DNA of 64,000 nt from Taiwanofungus camphoratus. Its lineage: Eukaryota; Basidiomycota; Agaricomycetes; Polyporales; Taiwanofungaceae. The stretch covers positions 1,550,001 through 1,614,000 of the forward strand of contig CP021222.1 of assembly GCA_003999685.1 (NCBI GenBank), given 5' to 3'. The notes under the pieces are model-generated. The model had not been told where the DNA came from. It worked only from the letters and a program-made list of their open reading frames with translations, and made no database searches. The translations under genes and the position numbers were made by a program. Numbering within the stretch: the stretch's first letter is position 1; every line of letters begins with the position of its first letter. Shown here piece by piece: positions 1 through 11,026 of the stretch.

Positions 1-2420
1 TTGCGTGGATCCGACGCACTAATGGTGGTTGTGGACCGAGAACTGTCCAAAGGGATAGTCCTGGTTCCTTGCAACAAGACCATCAATGCAGTAGGAACAG
101 CCGAGGCACTCCATCAGAACGTTTACCGGCAATATGGGCTACCCGACAGAATCATATCAGACCGAGGCCCACAGTTTGCAGCAACAGTGTTCCGGGAATG
201 GTGCAAGCTGACAGGTGTCAAAGTGGTCATGAGCACTGCCTACCATCTGCAGTCTGATGGAAGCACTGAGCGTGTCAATCAGGAACTCGAAGCTGCATGG
301 AGGATCCTGTGTGCCAACAATCCTCACAACTGGGTAAAGTTTATCCCGGAATTTGAATTCGCACACAATCAGGTGCCACATGCTGGAAGAAGGGAGTCAC
401 CATTCAAACTGATTATGGGATACGATCCAAAGGCAATTGGATCACCAAAGGCATCAGAAAGGTACCCATCAATCAAGGACCGACTCTTAGCCATCGGAGA
501 GTTCAGAAAGGAAGCACTGGCAGCACAGGATCTAGCTGCGCAGTTGATGGCAGAAAGGGCTCGAACCACATGACAGCCATTTGAGAAGGGGACGCAGGTT
601 TGGCTAGAAGCAACTAACCTCTGTCTAAAGACCCCGAGGAAGTTTTCCCCAAAGTGAGTAGGACCACTTAAGATAGCCGAAGTCCTAGGACCACTAATGT
701 ACAAGCTTCAGCTACCAAGGGCATGGAAGATACATCCAGTATTCCATGCATCGCTGTTGACACCATACAGGGAAACCAAGGAACATGGCCCGAACTTCAC
801 AAGGCCACCCCCAGAATTAGTCGATGGCGATAAAGAATACAAAGTCGAAGCCATTCACGGGCATCGTGCCCAACGTGGGAAATGGCAGTTCCTGATCAAA
901 TGGGTTGGATGGCTGAACTCTGCTAATACATGGCAGTCCGAGGTGGACTTAATGAACTCGCCCGACCTTCTGGAAAAATATAAGAAGGTCAACAGGTTGC
1001 CTGCAAGGCCCCAGGTCAACGCCCGCTACACCCGGATCTGCAGAGCTGCATACAGCCGACATTCAGCAGAGGCACGGCACTACAATGTCCACTCATACAG
1101 ACCCCCAACAGCTATCCGTCTACTTGAACCACAGCGCAGCAAGGGTACGAGACCTCGCACCCCGAGTACGAGCAAGGCACACGCGCGCACACCCATACCG
1201 AAACATTCAGGAAACAGTGCCCCCATTGGCAGCGTCCGACGATCCGTACGATCAGTGGAGACTTGCGCATCGCACTGCCTGGGCCCTGGTGGATGCCGAT
1301 CTATGGCCAGAAATAGACACCCGGCTGTTGACTTGGCCGGACCTGTGGGAGTTGACGAACATTTACCGGACACTGGTCATTGTCGCGCGAGAGGCTGGCA
1401 GCTTGGCCACACTCGAACGAAGGCAAACAGGCCTTGGGCCGAATGGCAACAACCCGACAACGTGGCAGTTGGCCACTCTCCACATAGATGCAAGCTGAGC
1501 AGCCCACAACCTGCTCGCCGTCCTCATGCGCTCCCCTCTAATGGGCGTCATAGACAACCTGATACCGCCACGACATCAGGCCAGAACACAGGCCCCTTCT
1601 GCCAGTGATGGCCCGCCCAACTCTATCACTGGTGGTGCCCCTAGCTCGACCAGTGGGGGGAACTCCCCCTTCTGCATACGATGCTGACAAATGGGACATT
1701 GGAGTCATGACTGCATGCATACCAGCGATGACGATATCCCTTCCGACCAGTCCGACACCCTCCGATCACGAGCCAGGGTCAAATCAGAACAAGAGGGGTT
1801 GGACACTGAGGGTTCAATCGTCGGGGCGACGAGTCCTTGAGAGGGGGGTAATGTTACAAGGCGGTAATGGTGTGAACATACATTTTCATTTCTCTGCGCT
1901 ATACCAGACTAGCGGGTCGTGTACACTTACAATTATCACCATTATTCCTGATGGGCTGACCGTCACCCGCTTAGTTATAGACTGTTCCTCAGAAGGGACC
2001 ACTTGGGCCTCTGACTTATGGACGCTTAGGTGCTGGTACCTGTGGGAGTGAGGGCTGGCTTGCCCTAAACCCACCATAGTACTTAAAGGGTTGGCTCACT
2101 GCGAAGCACCCCAATCTTGTCCTCCTTAGTTACACCGTGTGCTTTGGTGCCGTTGTTACCATTTGTACTTTGTGACTGGGCTTAGGCCCCTATACCTTCG
2201 TCTATTCAACGGGTCGCCTTAAGACCATCTATATCCTTGTGACTACACTAGGACTTAGGCTGTGACTTAGCCCGCAACTCTCTCGAGACTGTTGGGCTAG
2301 CGGTTGAAGACTTAGATACTCGTCGTCAGCCGGGCTGACTCCTCGTCTGCACTTCACGCCTGACTACCCAACAACTCCCCATCACGGTAGTCACCTACGG
2401 GTGTAGACTCCCCCGTAACA
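1..2420 (+). mobile_element. Ty3/gypsy LTR retrotransposon, 3' part of a broken copy, cut by the window edge
   Basis: This is the 3' portion of a chromoviral Ty3/gypsy element. It reads as integrase core and C-terminal region, then a chromodomain, then a downstream overlapping ORF, then a 3' LTR. It is closely similar throughout to 14402-16823 of the complete copy further along, which fixes family and orientation. The visible coding part is broken, with at least a couple of breaks, so it is treated as a fossil. It is older than the copy at 10251-16823: its LTR shows many scattered base differences from that element's nearly identical LTR pair. The 5' part lies outside the window, so no target-site duplication can be checked. 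Confidence 0.9.
1852..2420 (+). repeat. 3' LTR of the partial gypsy copy
   Basis: It begins TGTTACAAGG and ends CCCCCGTAACA, with the TG..CA ends usual for LTRs. A purine-rich polypurine tract (gagaggggggtaa) lies directly before it. It is about 569 bp, against 571 bp for the LTRs of the complete copy. Its outer end abuts the left arm of the long inverted repeat. Confidence 0.9.
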
Positions 2421-2955
2421 CTGAGAATCCCAGTCAATGCACCAAAACATCATTATTCAGACTTCAGATATCGGAAGTTCTACAGCGCACCTCAGAAGCC
2501 TCTATCTCACAGAGCAGTCCCATCATACTCTGTAACACACTTATTCAGCTCATCCTAGCATCCCTTTTATGTCCCCAGGTCCTTTTTATTGGCCAAAAGA
2601 AACTGAGCAAAAGTCCTTTGATCTTCAGTTTTCAATCCTCAATCCTCAATTCTTTGGTTTTTGATCTTTGGTCCTCAGTTCTGGTTCTCGGTCCCTTGAT
2701 CCAAAGTCTCGGCCTCTTGTCCATGACATCCATATGATCCTCTCACATTGTCTAGGCCCTCTATGCATCAGCTTGACTGTTCAGCACTCCCAGGTCTCTG
2801 TTCCTCTCAAAGTCTGGTTAGATAGCCCATCTCCCATGTGATGATCTCTAGATAAGCATCCCCCCTCTCTGTGTCATTCCCCAGTAACCTTTCTACCACA
2901 TTCAGAGTTTCTGTTTTATGTTCTTCTTCAGTTTAGTTCTCCATATGGTACATTG
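2421..2955. repeat. Left arm of a ~530-bp long inverted repeat
   Basis: Read on the + strand, this stretch matches the reverse complement of 9240-9769 over its whole length, with scattered substitutions and small indels. One shared block is AATCCCAGTCAA followed by GCACCAAAACATCATTATTC. The arm contains a run of degenerate TCCTCGGTC-like short repeats near 2600-2710. No ORF is recognised. The arms enclose about 6.3 kb of repetitive DNA. Confidence 0.85.
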
Positions 2956-3561
2956 ATAAGTCCTATAGTCTCCTGGGCTCCAAATTGTGATTTTAGGAGC
3001 TTTCTAATCCCCTCATGGACCATCCTATAACTCTTCTACAGTCTACGACAAGTGGGGTAGGTTTCTATAATGCTCCCCACACCTCCTTTGCATCCTAAAC
3101 CTTTCTAACACCCTATAAAGTCCTGCAAGGTCACGTGAAGTGCTACAAAGCTTTGAATGCTAGCAATGAAGTCTCTAACTCTTGTTAAGTCCACTATCGA
3201 ATACTGCCGGCCCTCTCATATTGTTCTATTGAGTCCAGGTCCCAGCTACTATGTCATCCATCCCGGGTTTAGCTAAAGAGGCTTAGCTAAGCCTCTCCAT
3301 CTTTTATGACTGAAGGCACCTCTGATAGTCTCTGAAATGGTCTGAAGTTCCGAAGGCTGGACTTAGAAAGCCTTGTGCACCCCCTGGGTCTCAACCCTAC
3401 ACCATAAAGTCCTTCTACGGCACACCCATATGATCTCCTACCTATTTAGGACATCTTCTATCTCGATTTGGACAAGTCTCGCTGGTAGAAACTTCGTACA
3501 CCTTTAGCCCACTATGATAGTTGATTACAGTATATGGCCACTCTCTGATAATCATCCTGCT
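2953..3561 (+). repeat. Repeat unit A of a tandem family, interrupted
   Basis: It starts with a variant of the block TGATGAGTCCTGTAGCCTCC (here TGATAAGTCCTATAGTCTCC) and follows units B and C in order through the TAGCTAAG palindrome near 3270-3290. It stops where a segment starting TGATATGACCTAGGGAGTCC begins at 3562. It has more C-to-T type differences than the other units, suggesting it is older. No coding potential is seen. Confidence 0.7.
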
Positions 3562-3751
3562 GATATGACCTAGGGAGTCCTGAATGGAGGGATGAACCTA
3601 GGGAGTAGGTCCGATGCTGATACACTGATACGCACAATAACACTCCAACCCCTAACTGGGTACAACCGAGAGAAGCTGGAAGGCTATAGTACTAGTTAGT
3701 ATGCAGGGGAGAGTCAGCAGCAAAGGGTTCCCGATCTCAAATGGGTCGAGA
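3562..3751. repeat. Segment starting with the TGATATGACCTAGGG end motif
   Basis: About 190 bp separate repeat units A and B. The first 60 bp recur, reverse-complemented, around the insertion site of the complete gypsy element (16829-16886), and a weaker copy lies at 8354. The motif contains CCTAGGGAGT twice, so it is internally repetitive. Confidence 0.6.
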
Positions 3752-4639
3752 GATGTTGATGAGTCCTGTAGCCTCCTGGGCCCCGAATCACAATTTTAGG
3801 AGCTTTTTAATCCCCTAACAGACCATCCTATGACTCTTCTACAGCCTACAACAGGTGGGATAGGTTCCTATAATGTTCCTAACACCTACTTTGCTTCCTA
3901 AACCCTTCTAACACCTTATGAAGTCCTGCAAAGTTGCACGAGGTGCTACGAGGTTTCGAACGCTAGCCACGAAGTCCCTAACTCCTGCTAAGTCCACTAT
4001 CGGACACTGCCAGCCCTCCCATATTGTTCTATTAGATCTAGGCCCCAGCTACTATGTCACTCATCCCAGGTTTAGCTAAGAAGTCTTAGCTAAGTCTCTC
4101 CTAGCTCTTGTGATTGCAGCCACCCCCGATAGGCTCCAAAACGGTCTGAAGTTCTGAAGGCTGGACTAAGGAAGCCTTGCGCACCCCCTGGGTCTCAATC
4201 CTATGCCAAAAGGTCCTCCTATGGCACATCCATATGATCCTCCACCCATTTAGGGCATCTCCTACCCCGATTAGGCCAAGTCCCGCTGCTAGAAACTTTG
4301 TACGCTCTTAGCCCACTAAGACAGTTGATCACAGCACATGGCTGCTCTCGGATAGTCATCCCACCCTCATGGATGGACTTGGTCACCTTTCTACTGTACG
4401 TAGTTCCCCTGTTTCAGTTCCTATTTAGTTCCTATCCTCCTCGTGTTCACTTCGGAGCCCATGCGCCTTAGTATACTTTTTGGACTTGTAAGGATCACTT
4501 CACGCAAGAATAGTTCACCTCACTCTCCCCTATTTAGTCAGAGGTAGTTTACTATGTACAGGAGAGACTCCTCAATACACACTTCTCCCTTTGGAATACA
4601 AGTTCCTCTGTAGCTCCGATCTCAGAAAAGTGCTGTGAG
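3752..4639 (+). repeat. Repeat unit B (~888 bp)
   Basis: This is a complete unit beginning GTTGATGAGTCC and ending at GTGAGTAC. It aligns along its length with unit C at 4732-5615. Both share the TTAGCTAAG palindromes and the stretch GGCTGCTCTCGGATAGTCATC. No ORF of note. The 92 bp after it (4640-4731) hold an imperfect palindrome, TGATACAAACTGGTATCA. Confidence 0.75.
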
Positions 4640-4731
4640 TACTGATACAAACTGGTATCAATGACCGGAAAGCCTCGAACGTGAGGACCTGGCTACTAGG
4701 GACAGTAGTGAGGCTTTATGGACACTGCGTT

Positions 4732-5615
4732 GATGAGTCCCGTAGCCTCCTGGGCCCCGAATCGCGATTTTAGGAGCTTTCTGATCCCCCAACCGACCAC
4801 TCTAAGACTCTTCTACAGCCTAGACAGGAGGGATAGGTCCCTATAATATTCCTAATGCCCCCTTTCCTTCCTAAACCCTCCTAACACCCTACGAAGTCTT
4901 GCGAAGTCACACGAGGTGCTACGAGATTTCGAATGCTAGACGCGAAGTTCCTAACTCCTGCTAAGTCCACTATCGGACACTGTCGGCCCTCCCATACTGT
5001 TCCATTGGATCTAGGTCCTATCTACTACGTCACTCATCCCGGGCTTAGCTAAGAAGTCTTAGCTAAGTCTCTCCTAGCTCTTGTGATTGCAGCTACCTCC
5101 AATAGGCTCCGAAACGGTCCGAAGTTCTGGAAGTTGGACTTAGAAAGTCTTGTGCATCCTCATGGGTCTCGATCCTATGCCATAAGGTCATCCTAGGGCG
5201 TATCCATATGGCCCTCCACCCAGTTAGGACACCTCCTACCCCGATTAGGCCAAGTCCCGCTGCTAAGAACTTTGTGCGCTCTTAGCCCACTAAGATAGGT
5301 GATCACGGCGCATGGCTGCTCTCGGATAGTCATCCCGCCCTCGTGAATGAAGTTGGTCACCTTTCTACCGTACGTAGTTCCCCTGTTTCAGTTCCTAATT
5401 AGTTCCTATCCTCCTTGTGTTCACTTCGGAGTCCATGCGCTTTAGTACACATTTCGGACTCGTAAGAATCACTTCGCGCAAGAATAGTTCACCTCACGCT
5501 CCCCTATTTAGTCAGAGGTAGTTTACTATGTACGAGAGAGACCCCTCAGTGCACGCTTCTCTCTTTGGAATACCAGTTCCCCTGTAGCTCCGATCTCAGG
5601 AAAGCGCCACGAGTA
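4732..5615 (+). repeat. Repeat unit C (~884 bp)
   Basis: This is the second full unit, highly similar to B and more CpG-rich, so probably the youngest of the three. It runs into the next repeat family at CGAGTACAACCTTAGG without a gap, which suggests that C and the following ~900 bp may have moved as one piece. That last point is inference. Confidence 0.75.
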
Positions 5616-5617
5616 CA

Positions 5618-6523
5618 ACCTTAGGAACGGTCCTAAGGTCCCTAAGTCTCCACCCCAGCTTCGTTTCAGTACCTTTGAACTACGTCTACGCTCGCGATAT
5701 ATCTACGAACCACGTCTACGCTTCCCGAACTACGCACTACGATCTACGAAAGTCGCCGTGACTTCGCACCCTTCAGCACCTCTTATAGCACCTATCCGGT
5801 GGGCCTCCGCCTTAGTTATACCCTTAGGCTCACGTTGCGTCATCCCTACGTCCTACGAATAACCCTACGACTCCGCCATAGCCTTCATTACAGGCTATAG
5901 TACATCCCTCTACGCCCTCGAACTCTCCGACCCACACCTCAAAGTCATCAGACACTTCAGAGCTTCCAGCAACCTCGTTCCTTCATTCCTATTCCAAGTA
6001 TTAGCTCTCTGAACCATCCGACCTCTCCTACAAGTCTCCTACGCTAGCCAAACCTCGTCCACCTCGCTCTAACGAACCTCTAAGCCTTACGCCCTTTAGC
6101 TAACTCTAGCTAAAAGGACTTCGCAGCAGTCTCGTACCCTCTGCCGCTTAGTAGAAATTATAGTCCATTGGCTTATTGCCCCCTAACTCTATACAGCCTA
6201 CGAAGTCAGCTCACACGATTTAGCTAAAACTTTGAAGGACTTCGCAGAATCTCGAAGGACTTCGCAGAATCTCGAAGGACTTCGCGTACTTCGGAGGGCC
6301 TCGCAAGGCCTTAGAGATAGTATAGCACTTAGGAACAAGATCCTGTTGTGCAGGACCCTTGACCCCTTACTCCCCTACTTACAAAAACAAGACATATAGG
6401 TTTCCGGTATCATACAGATTGTAGCTCCTACCCTCACACCCTCACAGTTATCACACTACCCCACAGCCACGTTGCGGAGCACTCCCTAGGTACCAGGGTC
6501 CCCTAGATCGTATCAGCGTATGT
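5618..6523 (+). repeat. Direct repeat D (~900 bp), first copy
   Basis: It begins with the palindrome CCTTAGGAACGGTCCTAAGG and ends CCCCTAGATCGTATCA. It is matched nearly end to end by 6979-7862. The stretch 6237-6300 is a short internal tandem of a ~20-bp unit (GAAGGACTTCGCAGAATCTC). No gene is seen. Confidence 0.75.
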
Positions 6524-6978
6524 CCTCCTGGGCGAAGTCGATAGAGTCAAGCGAGTACTCAAGTACGAAGCGAGAGGTCGCAAGATACGAGTATAAGATT
6601 GCTAGTGGTAACTAGCTACTTGGTAACCAGATCAAACTTAAGGTCCGACCTACAAAGTACAGGGCCTTATATACGTATTCTACCCTGCGCACGGACCATG
6701 GCACGTGGTCTAAGAATCAGCATGAGTAAGCGTAAGTAAGGCGATATGAGTCATCGGGCCGTATTAGCAATCAGTAAGCGTAAGACGGAATGTGTAAGCA
6801 GGGCCCGATATGAGTCAGAGTCCATGAGTAACCGGGGCCCGTACCGTGAGCAGCGATGAGTCAAGGTGCTGCGCGAAGAAGCTGGGTCTACCCGAGACCC
6901 GTCCTAGAAGCAAAAGGTCATGGGACCGATCCAAGGTCCGACTGATAAGATATGCGATGAAAGAAATTGTATCAAGTA
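6524..6978. other. 455-bp spacer between direct repeats D and E
   Basis: This is single-copy within the window. It contains several loosely repeated ATGAGTAAGCGTAAGT and GATATGAGTCA words between 6715 and 6830. No ORF or RNA gene is recognised. Confidence 0.4.
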
Positions 6979-7862
6979 CCACCTTAGGAATGGTCCTAAG
7001 CCCCTAAGTCTCCACCCTAGCTCCGTTTCAGTATCATTGAACTACGTCTACACTCACGATATATCTATGAACTATGTCTATGCTCCTCGAACTATGCACT
7101 ACGATCCGCGAAGTCGCCGTGACTTTGCACTCTTCAGTACATCCTATAGCACCTATCCAGTGGGCCTCTGCCTTAGTTATATCCAAAGGCTTACGTTGCA
7201 TTATCACTACGTCCCACGAATAGCACTACAACTCTCCTATAGCCTTCATTTTAGGTCATAGTACATTCTCCTACGTCCTTGTACTCTCCGATCTACGTTT
7301 TGAAGTCAACAAACACTTCAGAACTTCCAGCAACCTCATTCCCCTGTCCCTATTCCAAGTATTAGCTCCCTGAACCATCTGACCTCTTCTACAGGTCTCC
7401 TACGTTAGCCAAATCTCGCACACCTCGCGCTAACAAGCTTTGAAGCATTACGCCCTTTAGCTAACTCTAGTTAAAGACTTTGCAGCCATCTCGTACCCTT
7501 GGCTGATTAGTTGAATCTATATTCCATTGGCTTATTGCTCCCTAACTCTACACAGCCTACGAAGTCAGCGCGTGCACTTTAGCTAAAACTTCGAAGGACT
7601 TCACAGAACTTCAAAGGACTTCGCACACTTCGGAGGGCCTCGCAAGGCCTTAGGGATTGTCTAGCACCTAAGAACAAGATCCTGTCATGCAGGCCCCTTG
7701 GCCCCTTACTCCCTCGCTTACAAAAACAAAACATACAGGTTTCCTGGTATCATACAGGTTGTAGCTCCTCCCCTCACATCCCCATAGTTCACACACTACC
7801 TCTTAGCCACATTACGGAGCACTCCCTAGGTACCAGGGTCCCCTAGGTCGTATCAACGTTTA
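6979..7862 (+). repeat. Direct repeat E (~880 bp), second copy
   Basis: It aligns with 5618-6523 from the palindrome CCTTAGGAATGGTCCTAAG to the end CCCCTAGGTCGTATCA. Most differences are transitions. A third, heavily decayed copy lies at about 17220-17640. The arrangement of two direct repeats around a short spacer resembles a small LTR-type element, but the ends are not TG..CA, so the class stays open. Confidence 0.7.
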
Positions 7863-7975
7863 CGAAGGTCTTCAATGACCTACGATGTGTGTCGCGACTG
7901 CTTCGATGTAGCTTCGATGTGCTACTGTGCTGTACTGTACTAAGGGGAGGCTAAACGGGAGGACTTAGCTAATAC

Positions 7976-8340
7976 GCAGCCCTTCAATTACTGTAGAAGG
8001 CGGACTTGAGTTAGAGATGTTTTGTGAATGCAACCCTTCAATGTGACTCGAAGGCGGATGTAAGACTGAACGCAACCCTTCGATGTGACTCGAAAGTGGA
8101 TGTAAGACTGAGCACAACCCTTCAATGTGACTCGAAGGCAGATGTAAGACTGAGCGCAACCCTTCAATGTGACTCGAAGGTGGATGTAAGACTGAGTGCA
8201 ACCCTTCGATGAATGTCAAAGATGGACAAGACACAACCCTTCGATGAATGTCGAAGACAGATGAGATGCAACCCTTCAAGAGACTGTAGAAGGCAGATTG
8301 TAGACACAACTCTTTGAATGTAGGCGAAGACGGAAAGACG
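7976..8340. repeat. 42-bp minisatellite
   Basis: At least four regular 42-bp units start at 8029, 8071, 8113 and 8155 (core AACCCTTCAATGTGACTCGA), followed by three or four degenerate, shorter units to about 8340. Each unit contains a small inverted pair, CCTTC..GAAGG. Because 42 is a multiple of three, the array stays open in reading frames on both strands; the resulting ORFs are artefacts. Confidence 0.85.
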
Positions 8341-9239
8341 CAGTAGAACGCGGTGATATGACCTAGAGAGTCCTGAACTGTGGGGATGAACCTAGAGAGT
8401 AGGTCTGACGTGTCCCAATGAGTAGGGAGAGAGCTAAAGCGGTGGGATACCTGTGAAGGCTACCAGAGGGAAAGGTAAGTGAAGGGACATGACAGAGAAA
8501 CTACCTAGACCACTGTCAGGGGCCTAAAAGTCTAGTGTGTGCAGAGGAGTAAGGGGCCAATGAATCTTGCACGACAGGATCTTATGCCGAGGTGCAGACA
8601 GTTCCAGGAAGGTAGGAGCGTGGTCTTCTAATCCAATGGCAGCAGGCTGGTCGAATGCCGGCCAGATGCAAAGGAGTCGAAGGAACTGAGGGCATACTGG
8701 TAGTGAATTGAGAACCGAAAGATAAACCAAAAACCGATATAATTGGGATAGGGGATACTGCTGAGGGCTGATGTCATAGAAATGGTGCATAGGGCTGGCG
8801 TAGGCGATGACTGATAGACTAGACTGTGTGCAACACATGTCTATGGGGTATAACGAGGGCGGAGGCACGCCGGATGAGAAGGAGGTGGGGGACTGTTTAC
8901 TCAAACCGAAGTTACTCCAACTTCGGGAACGTAGGATGTAGGCGACATAGAACTGCTGCGATATATGATATAATAGGACTGCTGGCTGGCTATAGGCATA
9001 GATATGATGGAGAGGAACCTTGTCAGACTGTAGGGAAGCCTTAGAGCAGGGAAAACCCAAATCTGAACTCTGGGGGACAAGTCTGTAGATTCTGCGAGAC
9101 AAGACGGGAGCGCATATCTTTTCTCTCGTCTGGTAGATACAGGAGACTACATAAGGGGGTCTGTGGTGTCAAAGTATCTTATGCAAAATAAAACTGAAGA
9201 AACCGAAAACAAACCAAAAATTGTAAAATCTAGGATCCG
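8341..9239. other. Repeat-derived stretch without recognised gene
   Basis: It starts with a weak copy of the GATATGACCTAGRGAGTCC end motif at 8354. A 192-codon open frame on the minus strand (8524-9102) has no recognisable domain, no introns with conserved flanks and a composition like the surrounding repeats, so it is not called a gene. Confidence 0.4.
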
Positions 9240-9769
9240 ATCCACGTACTATATAAGGAACTAAACTGAAGTAGGACGTGAAACAGGGACACTGAATGCG
9301 GTAGAAAGGTTACGGGGGAATGGCACAAGGTGAGGGATGCTTATCTAGAGATCATCATATGGAAGGTGGGCTATCTAACCAGGCCTTGGGGGGAACAGGG
9401 ATCTAAAAGTGCTGAACTGTCAAGCCGATGCTTAGGGGGTCTGGGCCATATCAAGGGATCATATGGACGTCATGAACAAGAGGCCGGGATTTTGGACCAA
9501 GGGACCGAGGACCAGAACCGAGGACCGAAGACTGATAACTGAAGGACTGGGGATCGAGAACTGAAAACCGAAGACCAAAGGACTTTTGCTTGGTTTCTCT
9601 TGGTCAATCAGAGGGACTTGGGGATGTAAGAGAGATGCTAGGATGAGCTGAAAGAGTGCATTACAGAGTATGAGGGACTGCTCTGTAAGATAGGGGTGCG
9701 CTGTAGAACTTCTGATATCCGAAGTCTGAATAATGATGTTTTGGTGCGTTGACTGGGATTTTCAGGCAA
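9240..9769. repeat. Right arm of the ~530-bp long inverted repeat
   Basis: This is the reverse complement of 2421-2955, matched over the full length with about one difference every ten bases or fewer by eye. The arm ends exactly where a solo LTR begins at 9770. The left arm likewise ends on an LTR, so both outer borders of the repeat are LTR edges. Confidence 0.85.
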
Positions 9770-10234
9770 TGTTACGATGCATGAACAGTGGGTCTTTGTC
9801 CTGATGATCTGTAGAGTAGTCTAGAGGTGCATAGAAAACTGAAAATGGGTGCTTTTGGGGTGCAGAGATATATCAGACCTATCATCAGGCCGCTGACTCC
9901 TCTTGCCTTATACTGTCTCTGGGGGACTGCTTAGTATACCTGGGGGTCAGCGATGGCAGTATAAAGAAGGGACCCTCCGCTGGAGGTTTCCCTAGTCGTA
10001 TTCTCTTTGTTCATCCATTCTGAAGTGTACTACGCATTAGTACCAATATACGCTTTTCTTTACACGTCTTCTCACACCAACAAGAAGCCCGTAAAGACTA
10101 TTGTGACTACATAGGGCTTGTAGTTGAAGACTACTGAGGATCGTGACTCATCGTCACTGCCATTCCTCCTCGACCCTTTACTGCACACCGCTCTAAGCTT
10201 TTGCAGCATTACCAGGGTGAACCCCCCGGTAACA
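9770..10234 (+). repeat. Solo LTR of a second gypsy-like family
   Basis: It is 465 bp, beginning TGTTACGATG and ending CCCCCCGGTAACA. The ends are inverted (TGTTAC..GTAACA) and resemble those of the 571-bp LTR family, while the inside is different. A TATA-like CAGTATAAAG lies near 9957. The five bases on each side (GGCAA and AGGAC) do not match, so it may come from recombination between elements, or the duplication may have decayed. Confidence 0.75.
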
Positions 10235-10250
10235 AGGACTCATCAGCATC

Positions 10251-10821
10251 TGTTACAAGGCGATAATGGTGCGAACATATATTTTCATTTCTCTTTACTA
10301 TACCGGACTAGCGGGTCGTGTACACTTACAATTATCACCATTATTCCTGACGGGCCGACCGTCACCCGCTTAGTTATGGACTGTTCCTCAGAAGGGACCA
10401 CTTGGGCCTCTGACTTATGGACGCTTAGGTGCTGGTACCCGTGGGAGTGAGGGCTGGCTTGCCCTAAACCCACCATAGTACTTAAGGGGTTGGCTCACCG
10501 CGGAGCACCCCAATCTTGTCCTCTTTAGTTACACTGTGTACTTCGGTGCTGTCGTTACCATTTGTACTTCACGACTGGGCTTAGGCCTCTATACCTTTGT
10601 CTATTCAACGGGTCGCCTTAGACCACCTATATCCTTGTGACTACACTAGGACATAGGCTGTGACTTAGCCCGCAACTCTCTCGAGACCGTTGGGCTAGCG
10701 GTTGAAGACTTAGACGTGTACTCGTCGTCAGCCAGGCTGACTCCTCGTTTACACTTCACGCCTGACTACTCAACGACCCCCCGTCACGGTAGTCACCTAC
10801 GGGCGTAGACCCCCCGTAACA
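10251..10821 (+). repeat. 5' LTR of the complete gypsy element
   Basis: Bounded by TGTTACAAGG and CCCCGTAACA, 571 bp, the same length as its partner. It is preceded by GCATC. Confidence 0.95.
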
Positions 10822-11026
10822 TTAGGACAAGATTCCTTCTACAAACTCTATCTCAGGATAGCGAATTAGAACGCGAGCAAGCGGAAGAAACCGGACCCTC
10901 ACCAACGTCCTCATAGGAAGGATTGGGTAAGACCAGTGTCCCCGTTGGAAGGGACTGGCAGGAGGATCACTTGACTACAAGTGCGTACCATCAGTGTTGA
11001 ATTGAAGGATAAGAAACACCGGAAAG

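Noticed and set aside
1605-2051. Open frames crossing from the gypsy element into its LTRs (also at 16006-16452 and 10124-10450)
   Set aside because: They read through LTR sequence and recur with every LTR copy; they are by-products of the repeat.
5618-7862. LTR pair of a small retroelement (D and E around a 455-bp spacer)
   Set aside because: The ends are not TG..CA, no primer site or polypurine tract is evident, and no target duplication was found; left as an unclassified direct repeat.
7976-8340. Possible CRISPR array or repeat protein
   Set aside because: Units are contiguous 42-bp tandem copies without unique spacers, and the genome is fungal; a minisatellite explains it.
8524-9102. 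192-codon minus-strand open frame in the repeat block
   Set aside because: Lies wholly in repeat-derived DNA, has no motif and no splice structure.
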